Below, one piece after another: positions 23,230 to 32,212 of a stretch of 42,868 nt of DNA (positions within the stretch are counted from its first letter, which is position 1; every line of letters starts with the position of its first letter). The stretch comes from Chlorobium sp. GTDB taxonomy: Bacteria; Bacteroidota; Chlorobiia; Chlorobiales; Chlorobiaceae. The notes under the pieces are model-generated. The model had not been told where the DNA came from. It saw only the letters and a list, made by a program, of their open reading frames with translations, and did not search any database. A program made the translations under genes and the position numbers. The stretch lies in assembly GCA_005843835.1 (NCBI GenBank), contig SZXZ01000002.1, forward strand, positions 1 to 42,868, given 5' to 3'.

Positions 23230-23260
23230 TACTGCTATTTTTATATATAGAATAGCAGTA
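23230..23260. promoter_or_regulatory. Second inverted repeat in the divergent spacer
   Basis: Arms TACTGCTATT (23230-23239) and AATAGCAGTA (23251-23260) form a perfect 10-bp dyad around an AT-only-like 11-base centre (TTTATATATAG). It may be an operator for either divergent gene or a cruciform or hairpin. The rest of the spacer to the MFS gene (23261-23433) shows no gene or clear promoter. Confidence 0.35.
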
Positions 23261-23433
23261 TTGTTGTATGCATTATTATTACGTCGTTTTTTTTGCTGGC
23301 GCATTATTTTTGAATCAACAGTGTATATATGTTCTCTATCTCAAACTTCAATATCCTCAGCCGGCAGGAATTCACGCTTTCTTTTGATACCTTTAAACTG
23401 AAATCAAGCGATAAATGAAGATGCTTAAACACG

Positions 23434-24744
23434 ATGACCTTACCTGTTGAGGAGACCTCAATAAACACATCAGATTCTCATAAACATCAAAGCCTCCAAG
23501 GTTTTTCAGGACACCTGCTTTCTGCTTTTCCTGCTTTCCAGAGTGCAAATTTCCGACGTTATTTCCCTGGACAGGTAATTTCAATGATAGGCACATGGAT
23601 TCAGATGGTGGCGCAGGGGTGGCTGGTGCTTGAAATCACCGGCTCAGCTTTTGACGTGGGCCTCGTTGCGGCAGCATCGACACTGCCGACTCTTTTTCTC
23701 TCTCTTTTTGGGGGAGTTGTTGTTGACCGCTATCCAAAGCGAACAATTCTGTTCTGGACCCAGTCAGCAGCAATGACACTTGCGTTTGTTCTGGGTATTT
23801 TTGCTGTTACGGGTACCGTAACTATCGGAATAATTATTACACTTGCCTTTCTTCTCGGGTGTGTCAATGCGCTTAATGTTCCCGCGCTCCAGGCTTTTCT
23901 CAGCGAAATAGTAGAGAAGGATCAGCTTTCTTCAGCTATTGCCCTGAATTCCGCAATCTATAATGGTTCAAGAGTTATTGGACCTGCTATTGCAGGATTT
24001 CTTATTTCAGCAACAGGTACAGGCGAAGCATTTCTCGTCAACGGCATCAGTTTTTTTGCCGTTATTCTCTCCTTGCTTTCAATGAAAGATCTGCCAAAAC
24101 ACGTCAAAGCTAAAACTGCGTTACATCCTTTACTGGCGATCAGGGAGGGACTTCACTATGCATGGAAGCATCCTTTGATCAGGACAATTGTCTTGTTTAT
24201 CGCAGTTATTTCCATATTCGCCTGGTCCTATGTCACGATGCTTCCTGTAATAGCCAAACATACTTTCGGTATGGGTGCAACGGGTCTAGGTTACCTCTAC
24301 GGAGTTTCAGGACTTGGTTCAGTGGTAGGTACGTTGTTTGTCTCTATATATTCAAAAAAAATCGACAGACTGGTTTTTATTGCTGGCGGCAATATTCTTT
24401 TCGCACTTGCCTTGATAGGGTTCACTTTTACAAATGCCCTTCATGTTGCGTTTTTCTTTCTTTTTCTCGCAGGTTTCGGGCTTGTTTCTGCTGTTTCAAC
24501 TATGAGTGCCACAATTCAGAGCACTGTTGATGATCGCTTTCGCGGCAGGGTTATGAGTCTTTATATGATGGTATTTATGGGCTTTATGCCGATAGGGAAC
24601 CTTGAAATAGGGTATCTTTCTGAGCATTTCGGGACAGGGTTTGCAATACGTATAGGGTGTATTGTCACAATTCTTGCTTCGCTGGTTCTTGTATACTCCA
24701 GCAAAAGTGTGCGAACTGCTTACCATCGCTACAAATCCCAGTGA
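23434..24744 (+). CDS. MFS transporter, DHA3/EntS-like exporter
   Basis: This is a 12-helix major facilitator protein of 436 residues, expected to export small molecules with proton antiport. FRRYFPGQVISMIGTWIQM followed by QGWLVLEITGSAFDVGLV is typical of the DHA3 (MefA/EntS) subfamily. The loop 2-3 motif is seen as GGVVVDRYPKRTILF, and the second half has VDDRFRGRVMSLYMM. Substrate cannot be told from sequence. ATG at 23434 lacks a strong ribosome binding site. msrB follows 114 bases downstream on the same strand; an operon is possible but not required. Confidence 0.85.
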   Translation: MTLPVEETSINTSDSHKHQSLQGFSGHLLSAFPAFQSANFRRYFPGQVISMIGTWIQMVAQGWLVLEITGSAFDVGLVAAASTLPTLFLSLFGGVVVDRYPKRTILFWTQSAAMTLAFVLGIFAVTGTVTIGIIITLAFLLGCVNALNVPALQAFLSEIVEKDQLSSAIALNSAIYNGSRVIGPAIAGFLISATGTGEAFLVNGISFFAVILSLLSMKDLPKHVKAKTALHPLLAIREGLHYAWKHPLIRTIVLFIAVISIFAWSYVTMLPVIAKHTFGMGATGLGYLYGVSGLGSVVGTLFVSIYSKKIDRLVFIAGGNILFALALIGFTFTNALHVAFFFLFLAGFGLVSAVSTMSATIQSTVDDRFRGRVMSLYMMVFMGFMPIGNLEIGYLSEHFGTGFAIRIGCIVTILASLVLVYSSKSVRTAYHRYKSQ

Positions 24745-24858
24745 TGGATTGAAAAGGGGAGGGTTTTCTTAAAGAATGGCATGCAGAGGAACCCTTATGC
24801 ATGGTGTTGCGTTAAAGCCTCCAGAAAGATGATATTTGTAAAGTGACGATTATTTCAC

Positions 24859-25410
24859 ATGAAACAGCTTCGTTTAATCCTGCTGGTTTTTGGGGCGCTG
24901 ATCTTATGTTCAACGGCATCAGCAGAACAAATCAAAACCGTTAAAAAAATGGACAGGCATCGTCCCGACAATCCCTATTATTCTCGTGTCGATACAATGA
25001 AACTCAACCTTCCTGACGGGGTATGGAAGAAAGTGCTTTCACCTGAAGTATATGCTGTAGCACGTAAAAAACAGACTGAGCAGGCTTTTTCCGGCAAGTT
25101 ATGGGACTATAACGAAAAGGGTACCTATTACTGTGCCGCATGCGGAAATGCCCTATTTCGCTCTGATGCGAAATTTGCTTCTACCTGCGGCTGGCCGAGT
25201 TTTTTTGAAACTGTCCGTAAAGGCAGTGTTACCTATCTTCCTGACCGTTCTTATGGAATGGTTCGTACTGAGGCCCTCTGCGGTAGGTGCGGTGCTCATC
25301 TGGGACATCTGTTTGATGACGGACCGCCACCAACAGGGAAACGGTTTTGCATGAATTCAGTTGTTCTCGAATTTGAACCTGATAAGCCTGGCGCAAAAAA
25401 AGGACATTAG
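24859..25410 (+). CDS. msrB: Peptide-methionine (R)-S-oxide reductase, exported
   Basis: MsrB reduces the R form of methionine sulfoxide in oxidised proteins. The 183-residue protein has a signal peptide (about 1-22, LILLVFGALILCSTASA), then an MsrB domain. Zinc-site cysteines are seen in YYCAACGNALF and LCGRCGAHLGHLF, with further marks TCGWPSFFE and the catalytic RFCMNSVVLEF. The signal peptide suggests repair of periplasmic proteins. Its stop is 7 bases from the stop of the convergent emrB-like gene. Confidence 0.93.
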   Translation: MKQLRLILLVFGALILCSTASAEQIKTVKKMDRHRPDNPYYSRVDTMKLNLPDGVWKKVLSPEVYAVARKKQTEQAFSGKLWDYNEKGTYYCAACGNALFRSDAKFASTCGWPSFFETVRKGSVTYLPDRSYGMVRTEALCGRCGAHLGHLFDDGPPPTGKRFCMNSVVLEFEPDKPGAKKGH

Positions 25411-25417
25411 AGAACTG

Positions 25418-27037
25418 TCAGTGTGTCGATGAGAGATCAACTTTTTCTGATTTGTTGATCCTGATCAAGAGAAGGAGTGGCAACGCAAGTGTAAAAAGAA
25501 TGGCTATAAGCATAAACGCATCCATATAGGCAAGATGGTGGCTTTGTACCATTACGGTTCCCTCAAGAGCTTTTATTCCGGCAACCTCAGCCTCAGAGGG
25601 TGAAAGGCCGGCCTTCATGGTGGCAACTTGTTTTACTGCCTCAAGTCTCATGACGGCGGCAGGGTCAAAAGCTGAAAGGTGGCTGAGCAGTTCAACCCTG
25701 TGAGCAGCTACCCGCCTTGCTATATACGTATTGGTAAGCGCAATCCCGAACGAGCCACCTAGCTGCCGTACCATATTATTGAGCCCTGTAGCCTGGCCTA
25801 TATCCTTTCCATGCAGGCCCGCAACAGCAAGCATGGTAACAGGGATAAAAATGAATCCGAGCGCGAAGCCCCGCAACAGGAGTATCCAAAAGAAATTCTC
25901 GGCACCGGACTGCATGGTTTGCTGGCTTAGTTCAAAGCAGAATATCGCAAAGGATGCCATTCCGACCGCCATAAGTTTTTTCGGTGAAATACCTCGTTGC
26001 ATGGCGATGCCGAGAGGCATGGAGATCATACCTGTTATCAATGAACTTGGAAAGAGTACCAGCCCAGTCAGAAGAGCTGTAAAGCCCAGTAGCCGCTGTA
26101 CAAATACCGGAAATACAAAAAGGGAGCCGTAAAGCCCGTATCCGACCAGAAAGGTCAGTACTGCTCCAATCGCCAGATTTTTACTTCGAATCAGCACACG
26201 CAAATCAACTGCTGGTTCTTCGGTATGCAGTTCCCACCAGACAAATGCAATCAGCGCAACAAAAGCGATGATTGTAAACCAGGTAATATAGGGGGTTTCA
26301 AACCAGTCTTTCGACTCTCCTCGTTCAAGAATGAACTGTAAGGAGCCTATGCCGACCGCAAGCAGACCGATTCCTGTCCAGTCAATTTTAGATACTGAAT
26401 GCTTAACTTTTGGTTCCCGGAGAAAGGTAAAGGCTGACCATGCGGCAAGCAATCCGACAGGAATATTGACGAAAAAGCACCAATCCCAGGAAAAATAGTC
26501 CACAAGAAAGCCCCCGAGCAATGGGCCCAGTGTAGGGCCGAGTACAAGTCCCATTGAAAAGATACCCGTTGCTTTTCCACGCTCTTCAGGACGGTAGGTT
26601 TCATAGAGTATGGCCTGAGATGTCGGAAGCAATGCACCACCGCCGAGACCCTGCAGAAATCGGAAAAAGACCAGGGCCCAGATGTTGGGAGCCATTCCAC
26701 AAAACAGGGAGGCAAGTGTAAAAAGCAGAATAGAGCCTATATAATAGTTTCGACGACCTAGCAGATTGCCCAAAAAACCCGAAAGAGGAATCACAATGAC
26801 GTTCGCTATGGCATAACTGGTTACTACCCATGCGACATCATCAATACTGGCACCAAGGTTTCCGCTGATCTGTGTAAGGGCGACATTCACAATTGTGGTG
26901 TCGATCAATTCAAGCATAGCCGAAACGATGACCGTCAGAGTAATAATGATTTTTCTGAACCCGGTGTCATACGTGTGTGCCGGATTCGGCAGCATTGCGG
27001 CTACCGATATACCGTTATTTTCTTCTATTCGTGCCAT
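25418..27037 (-). CDS. emrB: DHA2-family (EmrB/QacA type) multidrug efflux MFS pump
   Basis: This is the inner-membrane pump of a tripartite efflux system, a 539-residue protein with the 14 helices of the DHA2 family. Marks include LIDTTIVNVALTQISGNLGA in helix 1, FLGNLLGRRNYYIGSILLF (motif A), FLQGLGGGALLPTSQAIL, and the antiporter motif C region GLVLGPTLGPLLGGFLVD, followed by WDWCFFVNIPVG. It lies 48 bases after emrA and is the last gene of the tolC-usp-emrA-emrB operon. Substrate is unknown; toxic lipophiles are usual for the family. Confidence 0.9.
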   Translation of the reverse strand: MARIEENNGISVAAMLPNPAHTYDTGFRKIIITLTVIVSAMLELIDTTIVNVALTQISGNLGASIDDVAWVVTSYAIANVIVIPLSGFLGNLLGRRNYYIGSILLFTLASLFCGMAPNIWALVFFRFLQGLGGGALLPTSQAILYETYRPEERGKATGIFSMGLVLGPTLGPLLGGFLVDYFSWDWCFFVNIPVGLLAAWSAFTFLREPKVKHSVSKIDWTGIGLLAVGIGSLQFILERGESKDWFETPYITWFTIIAFVALIAFVWWELHTEEPAVDLRVLIRSKNLAIGAVLTFLVGYGLYGSLFVFPVFVQRLLGFTALLTGLVLFPSSLITGMISMPLGIAMQRGISPKKLMAVGMASFAIFCFELSQQTMQSGAENFFWILLLRGFALGFIFIPVTMLAVAGLHGKDIGQATGLNNMVRQLGGSFGIALTNTYIARRVAAHRVELLSHLSAFDPAAVMRLEAVKQVATMKAGLSPSEAEVAGIKALEGTVMVQSHHLAYMDAFMLIAILFTLALPLLLLIRINKSEKVDLSSTH

Positions 27038-27085
27038 CCTGTGAACGTGGATTTACTTTTTGCAATCTTCCTGCAGGCCATGATA

Positions 27086-28126
27086 TTATTTTACCTTAAC
27101 GTCAACAACGACGTTCATGCCCGCGGCAAGCGGGTGTTCCTTATCGGTCTTTTCAGTAAAGACGATTTTAACCGGTACACGTTGTGTAACCTTTATAAAG
27201 TTGCCGCTGGCATTATCAGGCGGAAGCAGCGCGAATTTTGCACCGGTACCCGATGACAGTGACTCAACCTTTCCCTTGAATTCTTTTCCGGGGTAAGCAT
27301 CAACATGAATAGTCACTGGCAGTCCTGGCTGAATTTTTTCCAGCTGGGTTTCTTTGAAATTCGCTACTACCCACAATTCCTTGCTGCCGACTATAGCTAT
27401 GAGTTGCTGACCAGGAGCAACGTATTGTCCGGGTTGTACGTTTTTTTTAGAAATCTGACCATCAGCTGGAGCAGTAATTGTTGTATACGACAACTGCAGT
27501 TCGGCCTGTCGGAGCTCTGCCTCGCGCTTTTTCAACTCTGCTTTTTGCAGCGGAACCTGAGCGAGAAAAGCCTTATACTGATTACCGGCCGCAGAGTATT
27601 GGGCTGAAGCAGCCTGAGCCCCGGCCTTGACTCCATCGAACTCTGCCTGGGAAACCACATCCTGATGTCTGAGATTTTGACTGCGAAGAAGGTCAGCCTG
27701 CTGTTTTCTGCTTATTGCAGCCGCGGCCTTTGACGATGCACCTGAAGCATTTGCCTGATCACCGGATGCATTTACTGCGGCTTTGGCGCTTTCAACAGTT
27801 GCGGCGGCTATGTCGCGGTGCACTTCATAATCTGCGGCTTCGAGTCGGATCAGGGTATCCCCTCTCTTGACCTGCTGGTTATCAAGTGCCATGACATCCT
27901 GCACTTTGCCCGGGATGCGTGAAATTACAGGATAGACATCACCCTCAATCTGAGCGTTATCAGTATCAACGTAAAGGAATGAGTGATAAAGGCTCTTGCC
28001 TCCCCAGAAAAGAGCTGCGGTAATAAATGCACCGGCAATAATGATGCGCATTGGATTCGTTGCCTTTTTCGGATCTTTGCCTGAGGCCTGGTTTCCAGCT
28101 ACTGTTTGTGATTCAGGGTGTTCCAT
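27086..28126 (-). CDS. emrA: HlyD/EmrA-type membrane fusion protein
   Basis: This is the periplasmic adaptor that joins the EmrB-type pump to the TolC-like channel. The 346-residue protein has a cytoplasmic tail, one membrane helix (about 28-46, IIIAGAFITAALFWGGKSL), then the EmrA start of the lipoyl domain (YVDTDNAQIEGDVYPVISRI). An alpha-helical hairpin rich in Ala/Gln lies at about 105-205, followed by the second lipoyl half (ITAPADGQISKKNVQPGQYV) and a beta-barrel domain. Its start overlaps the end of the universal stress protein gene by 14 bases, so translation is probably coupled. Confidence 0.9.
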   Translation of the reverse strand: MEHPESQTVAGNQASGKDPKKATNPMRIIIAGAFITAALFWGGKSLYHSFLYVDTDNAQIEGDVYPVISRIPGKVQDVMALDNQQVKRGDTLIRLEAADYEVHRDIAAATVESAKAAVNASGDQANASGASSKAAAAISRKQQADLLRSQNLRHQDVVSQAEFDGVKAGAQAASAQYSAAGNQYKAFLAQVPLQKAELKKREAELRQAELQLSYTTITAPADGQISKKNVQPGQYVAPGQQLIAIVGSKELWVVANFKETQLEKIQPGLPVTIHVDAYPGKEFKGKVESLSSGTGAKFALLPPDNASGNFIKVTQRVPVKIVFTEKTDKEHPLAAGMNVVVDVKVK

Positions 28127-28544
28127 GGTTTTTGTTTTTGTTGTCGGGTGATTTTAATATCACAACGGGACACGGTGCCTGCCGCATAACAGTTTCAGCA
28201 GTACTTCCAACCAGAAGTCTTCCTATTGCGGTGGTTCCGTGTGAACCCAGAAGAATCATATCTGCGTTATGTTCTTTTGCATATTCGAGAATTTCAGCAG
28301 CAGGATCGCCATACTCAACAGTAAATATGCTGTCAGCATTCCGTTGAGAAAGCATGTCGCTGTATCTCGAAAAGTCATGTAAGTGTTTTTTCAGAAGGAG
28401 GCCATGACTATTTTCTGCTGGTGCTACATAGAGAAGAGTGAGCTCTACATCTCCGTTATATATCGCGGCAGCATAGCGCACTACAGAATCCGCAACGACT
28501 GAAAAATCTACTGCGCAGATTATTTTTTTTAAAGAAGTCGTCAT
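28113..28544 (-). CDS. Universal stress protein (UspA family, ATP-binding type)
   Basis: This is a cytoplasmic UspA-fold protein of 143 residues. It begins MTTSLKKIICAVDFSVVADS and ends with the nucleotide-binding motif G-x2-G-x9-G-S, read as GSHGTTAIGRLLVGST, so it is of the ATP-binding subgroup. It sits between the tolC-like and emrA genes, one base after the tolC stop and overlapping emrA by 14 bases, so it is made together with the pump. I use the ATG at 28544, not the longer frame beginning inside tolC. A sensing or stress role for the efflux module is inference. Confidence 0.88.
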   Translation of the reverse strand: MTTSLKKIICAVDFSVVADSVVRYAAAIYNGDVELTLLYVAPAENSHGLLLKKHLHDFSRYSDMLSQRNADSIFTVEYGDPAAEILEYAKEHNADMILLGSHGTTAIGRLLVGSTAETVMRQAPCPVVILKSPDNKNKNHGTP

Positions 28545-28545
28545 G

Positions 28546-29859
28546 TTACCAGAAAATCTCCCCGGTTGCACGTTTCAGCATATAGCTGTTTATCACACAG
28601 GCATAGTCCGCCTGTAGTCTCGCAAGTTCTGCCTGTGAGAGGGATGCTTCGGTGTTAAGCAGGTCAAGTACTGTCGCCATGCCGTTTTCATACCGTGCTC
28701 TCGCATGTTCTGCTGCAAGTTTTGCCTGTTGCACCTGTACTTCAGTTGTTGTTATTTTTTCCGATGCAGTCTGCAGTGCATGGGCTGTTTCTTCTACATC
28801 TGATTTGACCTGCTGTTCGGTATCAAACTTTCGGTTCCGAGCGGCATGCATGAGGGCTGTCGCTTCCTGACGTTCAGCACTGGTTTTAAAACCGCTGAAT
28901 AGAGGCACCTCCAGATGCAGGCTGCCTGCAAAACTTTCCCGGATTTCATAAATATCGGGCATGAGACCATTGGTTACACCGTAGGATGTGCTGCCGGATA
29001 TTACTGGAAGCCCGTCTTTCATAGTAATGGAGCGTCGCTGTTGAGCAGCCTTTTCATGTTCGTTGGCAAGTTGCATTTCAAGGCGCTGCTCTAGTGCCTG
29101 TTTGACAAGTCCAGTATTTTCATGAATAGCAGGAGCGACAGCAAACGATCCTTGAATATTGAGCGGCAGGTTGTCAGCGATTCCTGTCAGGCGACGCAAG
29201 GTCAGCTCCTGTCTGAGGAGATCATGGTTCAAATCGAGCATTTTGCTCTTTGCGCCGGCAATTCGTACTTCAGTGGAAAGAACATCAAATCTGGTAGCTG
29301 CTCCTGTTTTGTAACGTTTTGTTGTGAAGTCGAGAGCCTTGCTGAGAGCCGCTATCTCTTTCTCTTCCACCTTTATACTTTCCCGTATAAACAGAATGCC
29401 GTAAAAGAGTTGAACAGCTTGAAAAGAGAGCTCTCTCTGTGATATCTCAAGGGAATGTTCAGCTGTTTTTTTCCCTGTCTTCGCAAGATCGACAGTCGCC
29501 CCTCTTTTACCGAAATCAAACAGGGTTGCTTTGGCGGTTATTTTAGCTTCATAGTTGTCGTTAGGCATGAACTTCAGCATGGGGCTTCCAAAAAAACTCA
29601 TTTCAGAAACAGGGTCAAGATAGGTGTACCCTGCACTGGCTGAAATCTGTGGAAGATATGCGCTTCTGCTCTGGGTAATTCGGGCATCGGCCGCACTTAC
29701 ATCATCCGCCGCCGCCTTCAGCGCTGGATGGTTTTCACGGACAAGACGTATCGTTTTTTCAATGGTAAGCGGTTCTTCTGCACCGATTGCAAGTAAAGGC
29801 CAGGAAAGCATCAGTGCAGTTGCAGCGATTCTAACAGTTTCTGTCAAAATTCTATTCAT
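28546..29859 (-). CDS. TolC-family outer membrane efflux channel
   Basis: This is the outer-membrane duct of the tripartite pump. The 437-residue protein has a signal peptide (about 1-27, ending LLAIGA), two repeated OEP domains with long coiled-coil helices, and the family start segment TIEKTIRLVRENHPALKAAADDV. Mid-protein it shows FDFGKRGATVDLAKTGKKTA and, near the end, GMATVLDLLNTEASLSQAEL, which is the typical TolC repeat ending. It is the first gene of the operon. A sigma-54 type promoter lies about 80 bases upstream. Confidence 0.9.
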   Translation of the reverse strand: MNRILTETVRIAATALMLSWPLLAIGAEEPLTIEKTIRLVRENHPALKAAADDVSAADARITQSRSAYLPQISASAGYTYLDPVSEMSFFGSPMLKFMPNDNYEAKITAKATLFDFGKRGATVDLAKTGKKTAEHSLEISQRELSFQAVQLFYGILFIRESIKVEEKEIAALSKALDFTTKRYKTGAATRFDVLSTEVRIAGAKSKMLDLNHDLLRQELTLRRLTGIADNLPLNIQGSFAVAPAIHENTGLVKQALEQRLEMQLANEHEKAAQQRRSITMKDGLPVISGSTSYGVTNGLMPDIYEIRESFAGSLHLEVPLFSGFKTSAERQEATALMHAARNRKFDTEQQVKSDVEETAHALQTASEKITTTEVQVQQAKLAAEHARARYENGMATVLDLLNTEASLSQAELARLQADYACVINSYMLKRATGEIFW

Positions 29860-29939
29860 AAGAGCTCGATGATTTGTTCCGTTATTTTACTGGTACATCC
29901 GAAAAACGTATGCTTGAACATGTCAAGTACCCTATAAAT

Positions 29940-29955
29940 TGCAATTTGCATGCCA
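29940..29955 (-). promoter_or_regulatory. Sigma-54 (-24/-12) promoter of the tolC-usp-emrAB operon
   Basis: On the minus strand TGGCAT (29955-29950), five bases, then TTGCA (29944-29940) matches the sigma-54 consensus TGGCAC-N5-TTGCA with one mismatch. The GG and GC doublets are exactly 12 bases apart, as required. Transcription would start near 29929, about 70 bases before the tolC ATG. The divergently encoded gene at 30104 is a sigma-54 activator, which strongly supports the site. Confidence 0.75.
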
Positions 29956-30042
29956 GGCTACTAAAATAGATCAATTACAGAGATAACCTTTGCTGCATAA
30001 GGGGGTTAATTCTTCTCGCGCGACTATAGATTCCGAAAAAGT

Positions 30043-30054
30043 CAGAAAATTCTG
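30043..30054. promoter_or_regulatory. Short dyad, possible enhancer site for the sigma-54 activator
   Basis: CAGAA and TTCTG flank AA, a 5-2-5 inverted repeat lying about 90 bases upstream of the -24 element. That is a usual distance for an upstream activating sequence. A single short dyad is weak evidence. Confidence 0.25.
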
Positions 30055-30103
30055 TATACTGTATTCCTAATATTTCAGAACAACCTGACTCGGCTATGTC
30101 GTT

Positions 30104-32203
30104 ATGAGTATTTCTTCTGTTCATGAGGCGCATCTTCTGATGCAGTACATCAGTGATGCGGTTGGTTCGATTCGCGATCCTGACGAACTTTTTCGCACAG
30201 TAACAGACAAGCTTCGCCTGGTGTTTGAGTTTGATTCTGTCGTGATTATCACCTTCGACAAAGAGCGGCGGTATAGCAATATTATTTTTGAGATGCTTAG
30301 ATTTCATGTTCCTGAAGGCATCGCTCGTAAAAAAAGACCGATAGCCGGATCATGGATTGAGCCGCATATGGCTGATTTGTCGGTTTCAGTTTTCAACGTT
30401 AAGGAAGTTCTTGACCGTTACCCGGCAGATTACCCCGTGCCGCATGTTCTTTACGAAGCCGGTATGCAACAGGTTGTGTTTTCGCCACTTCGTACTGGCG
30501 GAAAGGTTATAGGGTTTCTGAATTTTGTGACAAAAGAAGAAAAAAACTGGTCGGAAAGCGATAAGGAACTTCTGGCCACTCTTTCATCGCCAATTGCAGT
30601 TGCTGTAAGCAATACTCTAGCATACGAGGAGCTCCGTCTCCGTGAAGCTCAGACCGTTATGCAGCTTGCTGTCAATAATGCCCTGCTGACCATAAAGGAT
30701 CGGAACAGAATGCTCCTTGCTGTCTGTGAGCAGATCGATAAACTGGTGCCTTGTACGTTTCTTGGAATTCGTGTTATGGGTGATGATGGCAGGTTTAGAA
30801 TGTACGACAATTTCATGCGTGAAGACGGGAGTGGTTTTTTTCCTGTCTCCTCCGCTGAAAAGCTTGATATTGCAAATTTTGAAGAGATAGCAAAAGAGAG
30901 CTTTTCATTGATAACAAATCCTGGATGCTATGGAGGAGAAGCTTTCCTTCAACTTTGCTCAAAGTATCGCATACTGGCACTTGCACGGGAGAAATTTGGC
31001 GTATGCTCTCTGATAACCGTGAAGTTATGGGATACCCCGGGAAGCCGTGCCGGTCTGATTATTTCCGATACTTCCCGCTCTTTTGAGGAGCACGACCAGG
31101 CAACTGTTAACCTGATTGTGCCCCAACTCTCTCTTACGTTACAGAACTATCTCGCATTTGAGGAAATTGATGAACTCCGCCATAAGCTTGAAGGGGAACG
31201 AACCTGCCTTATAGAAGAAATAAAGGCCGATCATAATTTTGAAGAAATAATTGGTAACAGCGCTTCTCTTGCAACAGTATTGCGAAGGGTAAGTCAGGTC
31301 GGTTCTACCGATGCCACGGTATTGATTCAGGGCGAAACAGGTACAGGAAAAGAGCTTTTTGCCCGTGCTCTTCACAATCTTTCCAGCCGCAGAAAACGCA
31401 CATTGATTAAGATAAATTGTGCAACACTGCCGGGGACGCTTATTGAATCAGAGCTTTTCGGGCATGAAAAAGGGAGTTTTACCGGTGCAACAGAACGGCG
31501 GATAGGTAAGTTTGAGCTGGCTGAAGGAGGAACGATATTTCTTGATGAAATCGGCGAGTTACCGCTGGAACTGCAGGCAAAACTGCTTCGTGTGCTTCAG
31601 GAGCGTGAGCTGGAAAGGCTAGGAGGAAAAATGGTTATCAAGGTTGATGTGCGTGTTATTGCAGCTACTAACCGCGATCTTGCAAAGGAAGTTGCTGAAG
31701 GGAGGTTTAGGGAAGATCTATATTTCCGTCTCAATGTTTTCCCTCTTTCTATCCCCTCACTTTCTGAACGGCGTGAAGATATACCAATGCTTGCAGCACA
31801 CTTCGCCGCAAAATTTTCAAGAGAATTCGGCAAGCCTCTCCGAATGTTCAAAGAGAGTGATATGCAGCATCTGATTGTACGTGAGTGGAAAGGCAATATC
31901 CGTGAACTTGCTCATCTTGTTGAACAGGCAGTCATAGTGTCTGAGAGTTCTTCGCTTGATTTTTCAACGATTTTTTCTTTCCGGGACTCAGTTGTTGAGC
32001 CCTCAATTCAGGCAGAGATAAAGACAATGAGTTCTTTTGAATTTGATGTTTCAATGATGGAAAAAAAGCTGATTGTATCTGCTCTCGATCGATCAAATGG
32101 TCGAGTGAGTGGAGTTGGCGGAGCTGCAGAGCTGCTTGAAATGCATCCAAAAACCCTTTATTCGCGTATAGAAAAACATCATATCCATAAACGATACTTA
32201 TAG
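30104..32203 (+). CDS. Sigma-54-dependent activator with two GAF domains (FhlA-like)
   Basis: This is an enhancer-binding protein that remodels RNA polymerase-sigma-54 to open -24/-12 promoters. The 699-residue protein has two GAF sensor domains (about 25-175 and 200-350), then an AAA+ domain with Walker A GETGTGKE at 410-417, the sigma-54 contact loop GSFTGA at 457-462 (Ser where GAFTGA is usual), Walker [11 protein letters not shown] near 476-485 and [13 protein letters not shown]. It ends with a Fis-type helix-turn-helix (about 655-699, [20 protein letters not shown]). There is no receiver domain, so it likely senses a small ligand or redox state directly through GAF. It is divergent from the efflux operon, 244 bases apart, and is its probable regulator. 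Confidence 0.9.
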   Translation: MSISSVHEAHLLMQYISDAVGSIRDPDELFRTVTDKLRLVFEFDSVVIITFDKERRYSNIIFEMLRFHVPEGIARKKRPIAGSWIEPHMADLSVSVFNVKEVLDRYPADYPVPHVLYEAGMQQVVFSPLRTGGKVIGFLNFVTKEEKNWSESDKELLATLSSPIAVAVSNTLAYEELRLREAQTVMQLAVNNALLTIKDRNRMLLAVCEQIDKLVPCTFLGIRVMGDDGRFRMYDNFMREDGSGFFPVSSAEKLDIANFEEIAKESFSLITNPGCYGGEAFLQLCSKYRILALAREKFGVCSLITVKLWDTPGSRAGLIISDTSRSFEEHDQATVNLIVPQLSLTLQNYLAFEEIDELRHKLEGERTCLIEEIKADHNFEEIIGNSASLATVLRRVSQVGSTDATVLIQGETGTGKELFARALHNLSSRRKRTLIKINCATLPGTLIESELFGHEKGSFTGATERRIGKFELAEGGTIFLDEIGELPLELQAKLLRVLQERELERLGGKMVIKVDVRVIAATNRDLAKEVAEGRFREDLYFRLNVFPLSIPSLSERREDIPMLAAHFAAKFSREFGKPLRMFKESDMQHLIVREWKGNIRELAHLVEQAVIVSESSSLDFSTIFSFRDSVVEPSIQAEIKTMSSFEFDVSMMEKKLIVSALDRSNGRVSGVGGAAELLEMHPKTLYSRIEKHHIHKRYL

Positions 32204-32212
32204 ATACACGAG

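Noticed and set aside
23285-23315. Sigma-54-like sequence TGGCGC before the MFS gene
   Set aside because: The -12 part lacks the GC doublet at the needed distance, so it does not meet the basic requirement.
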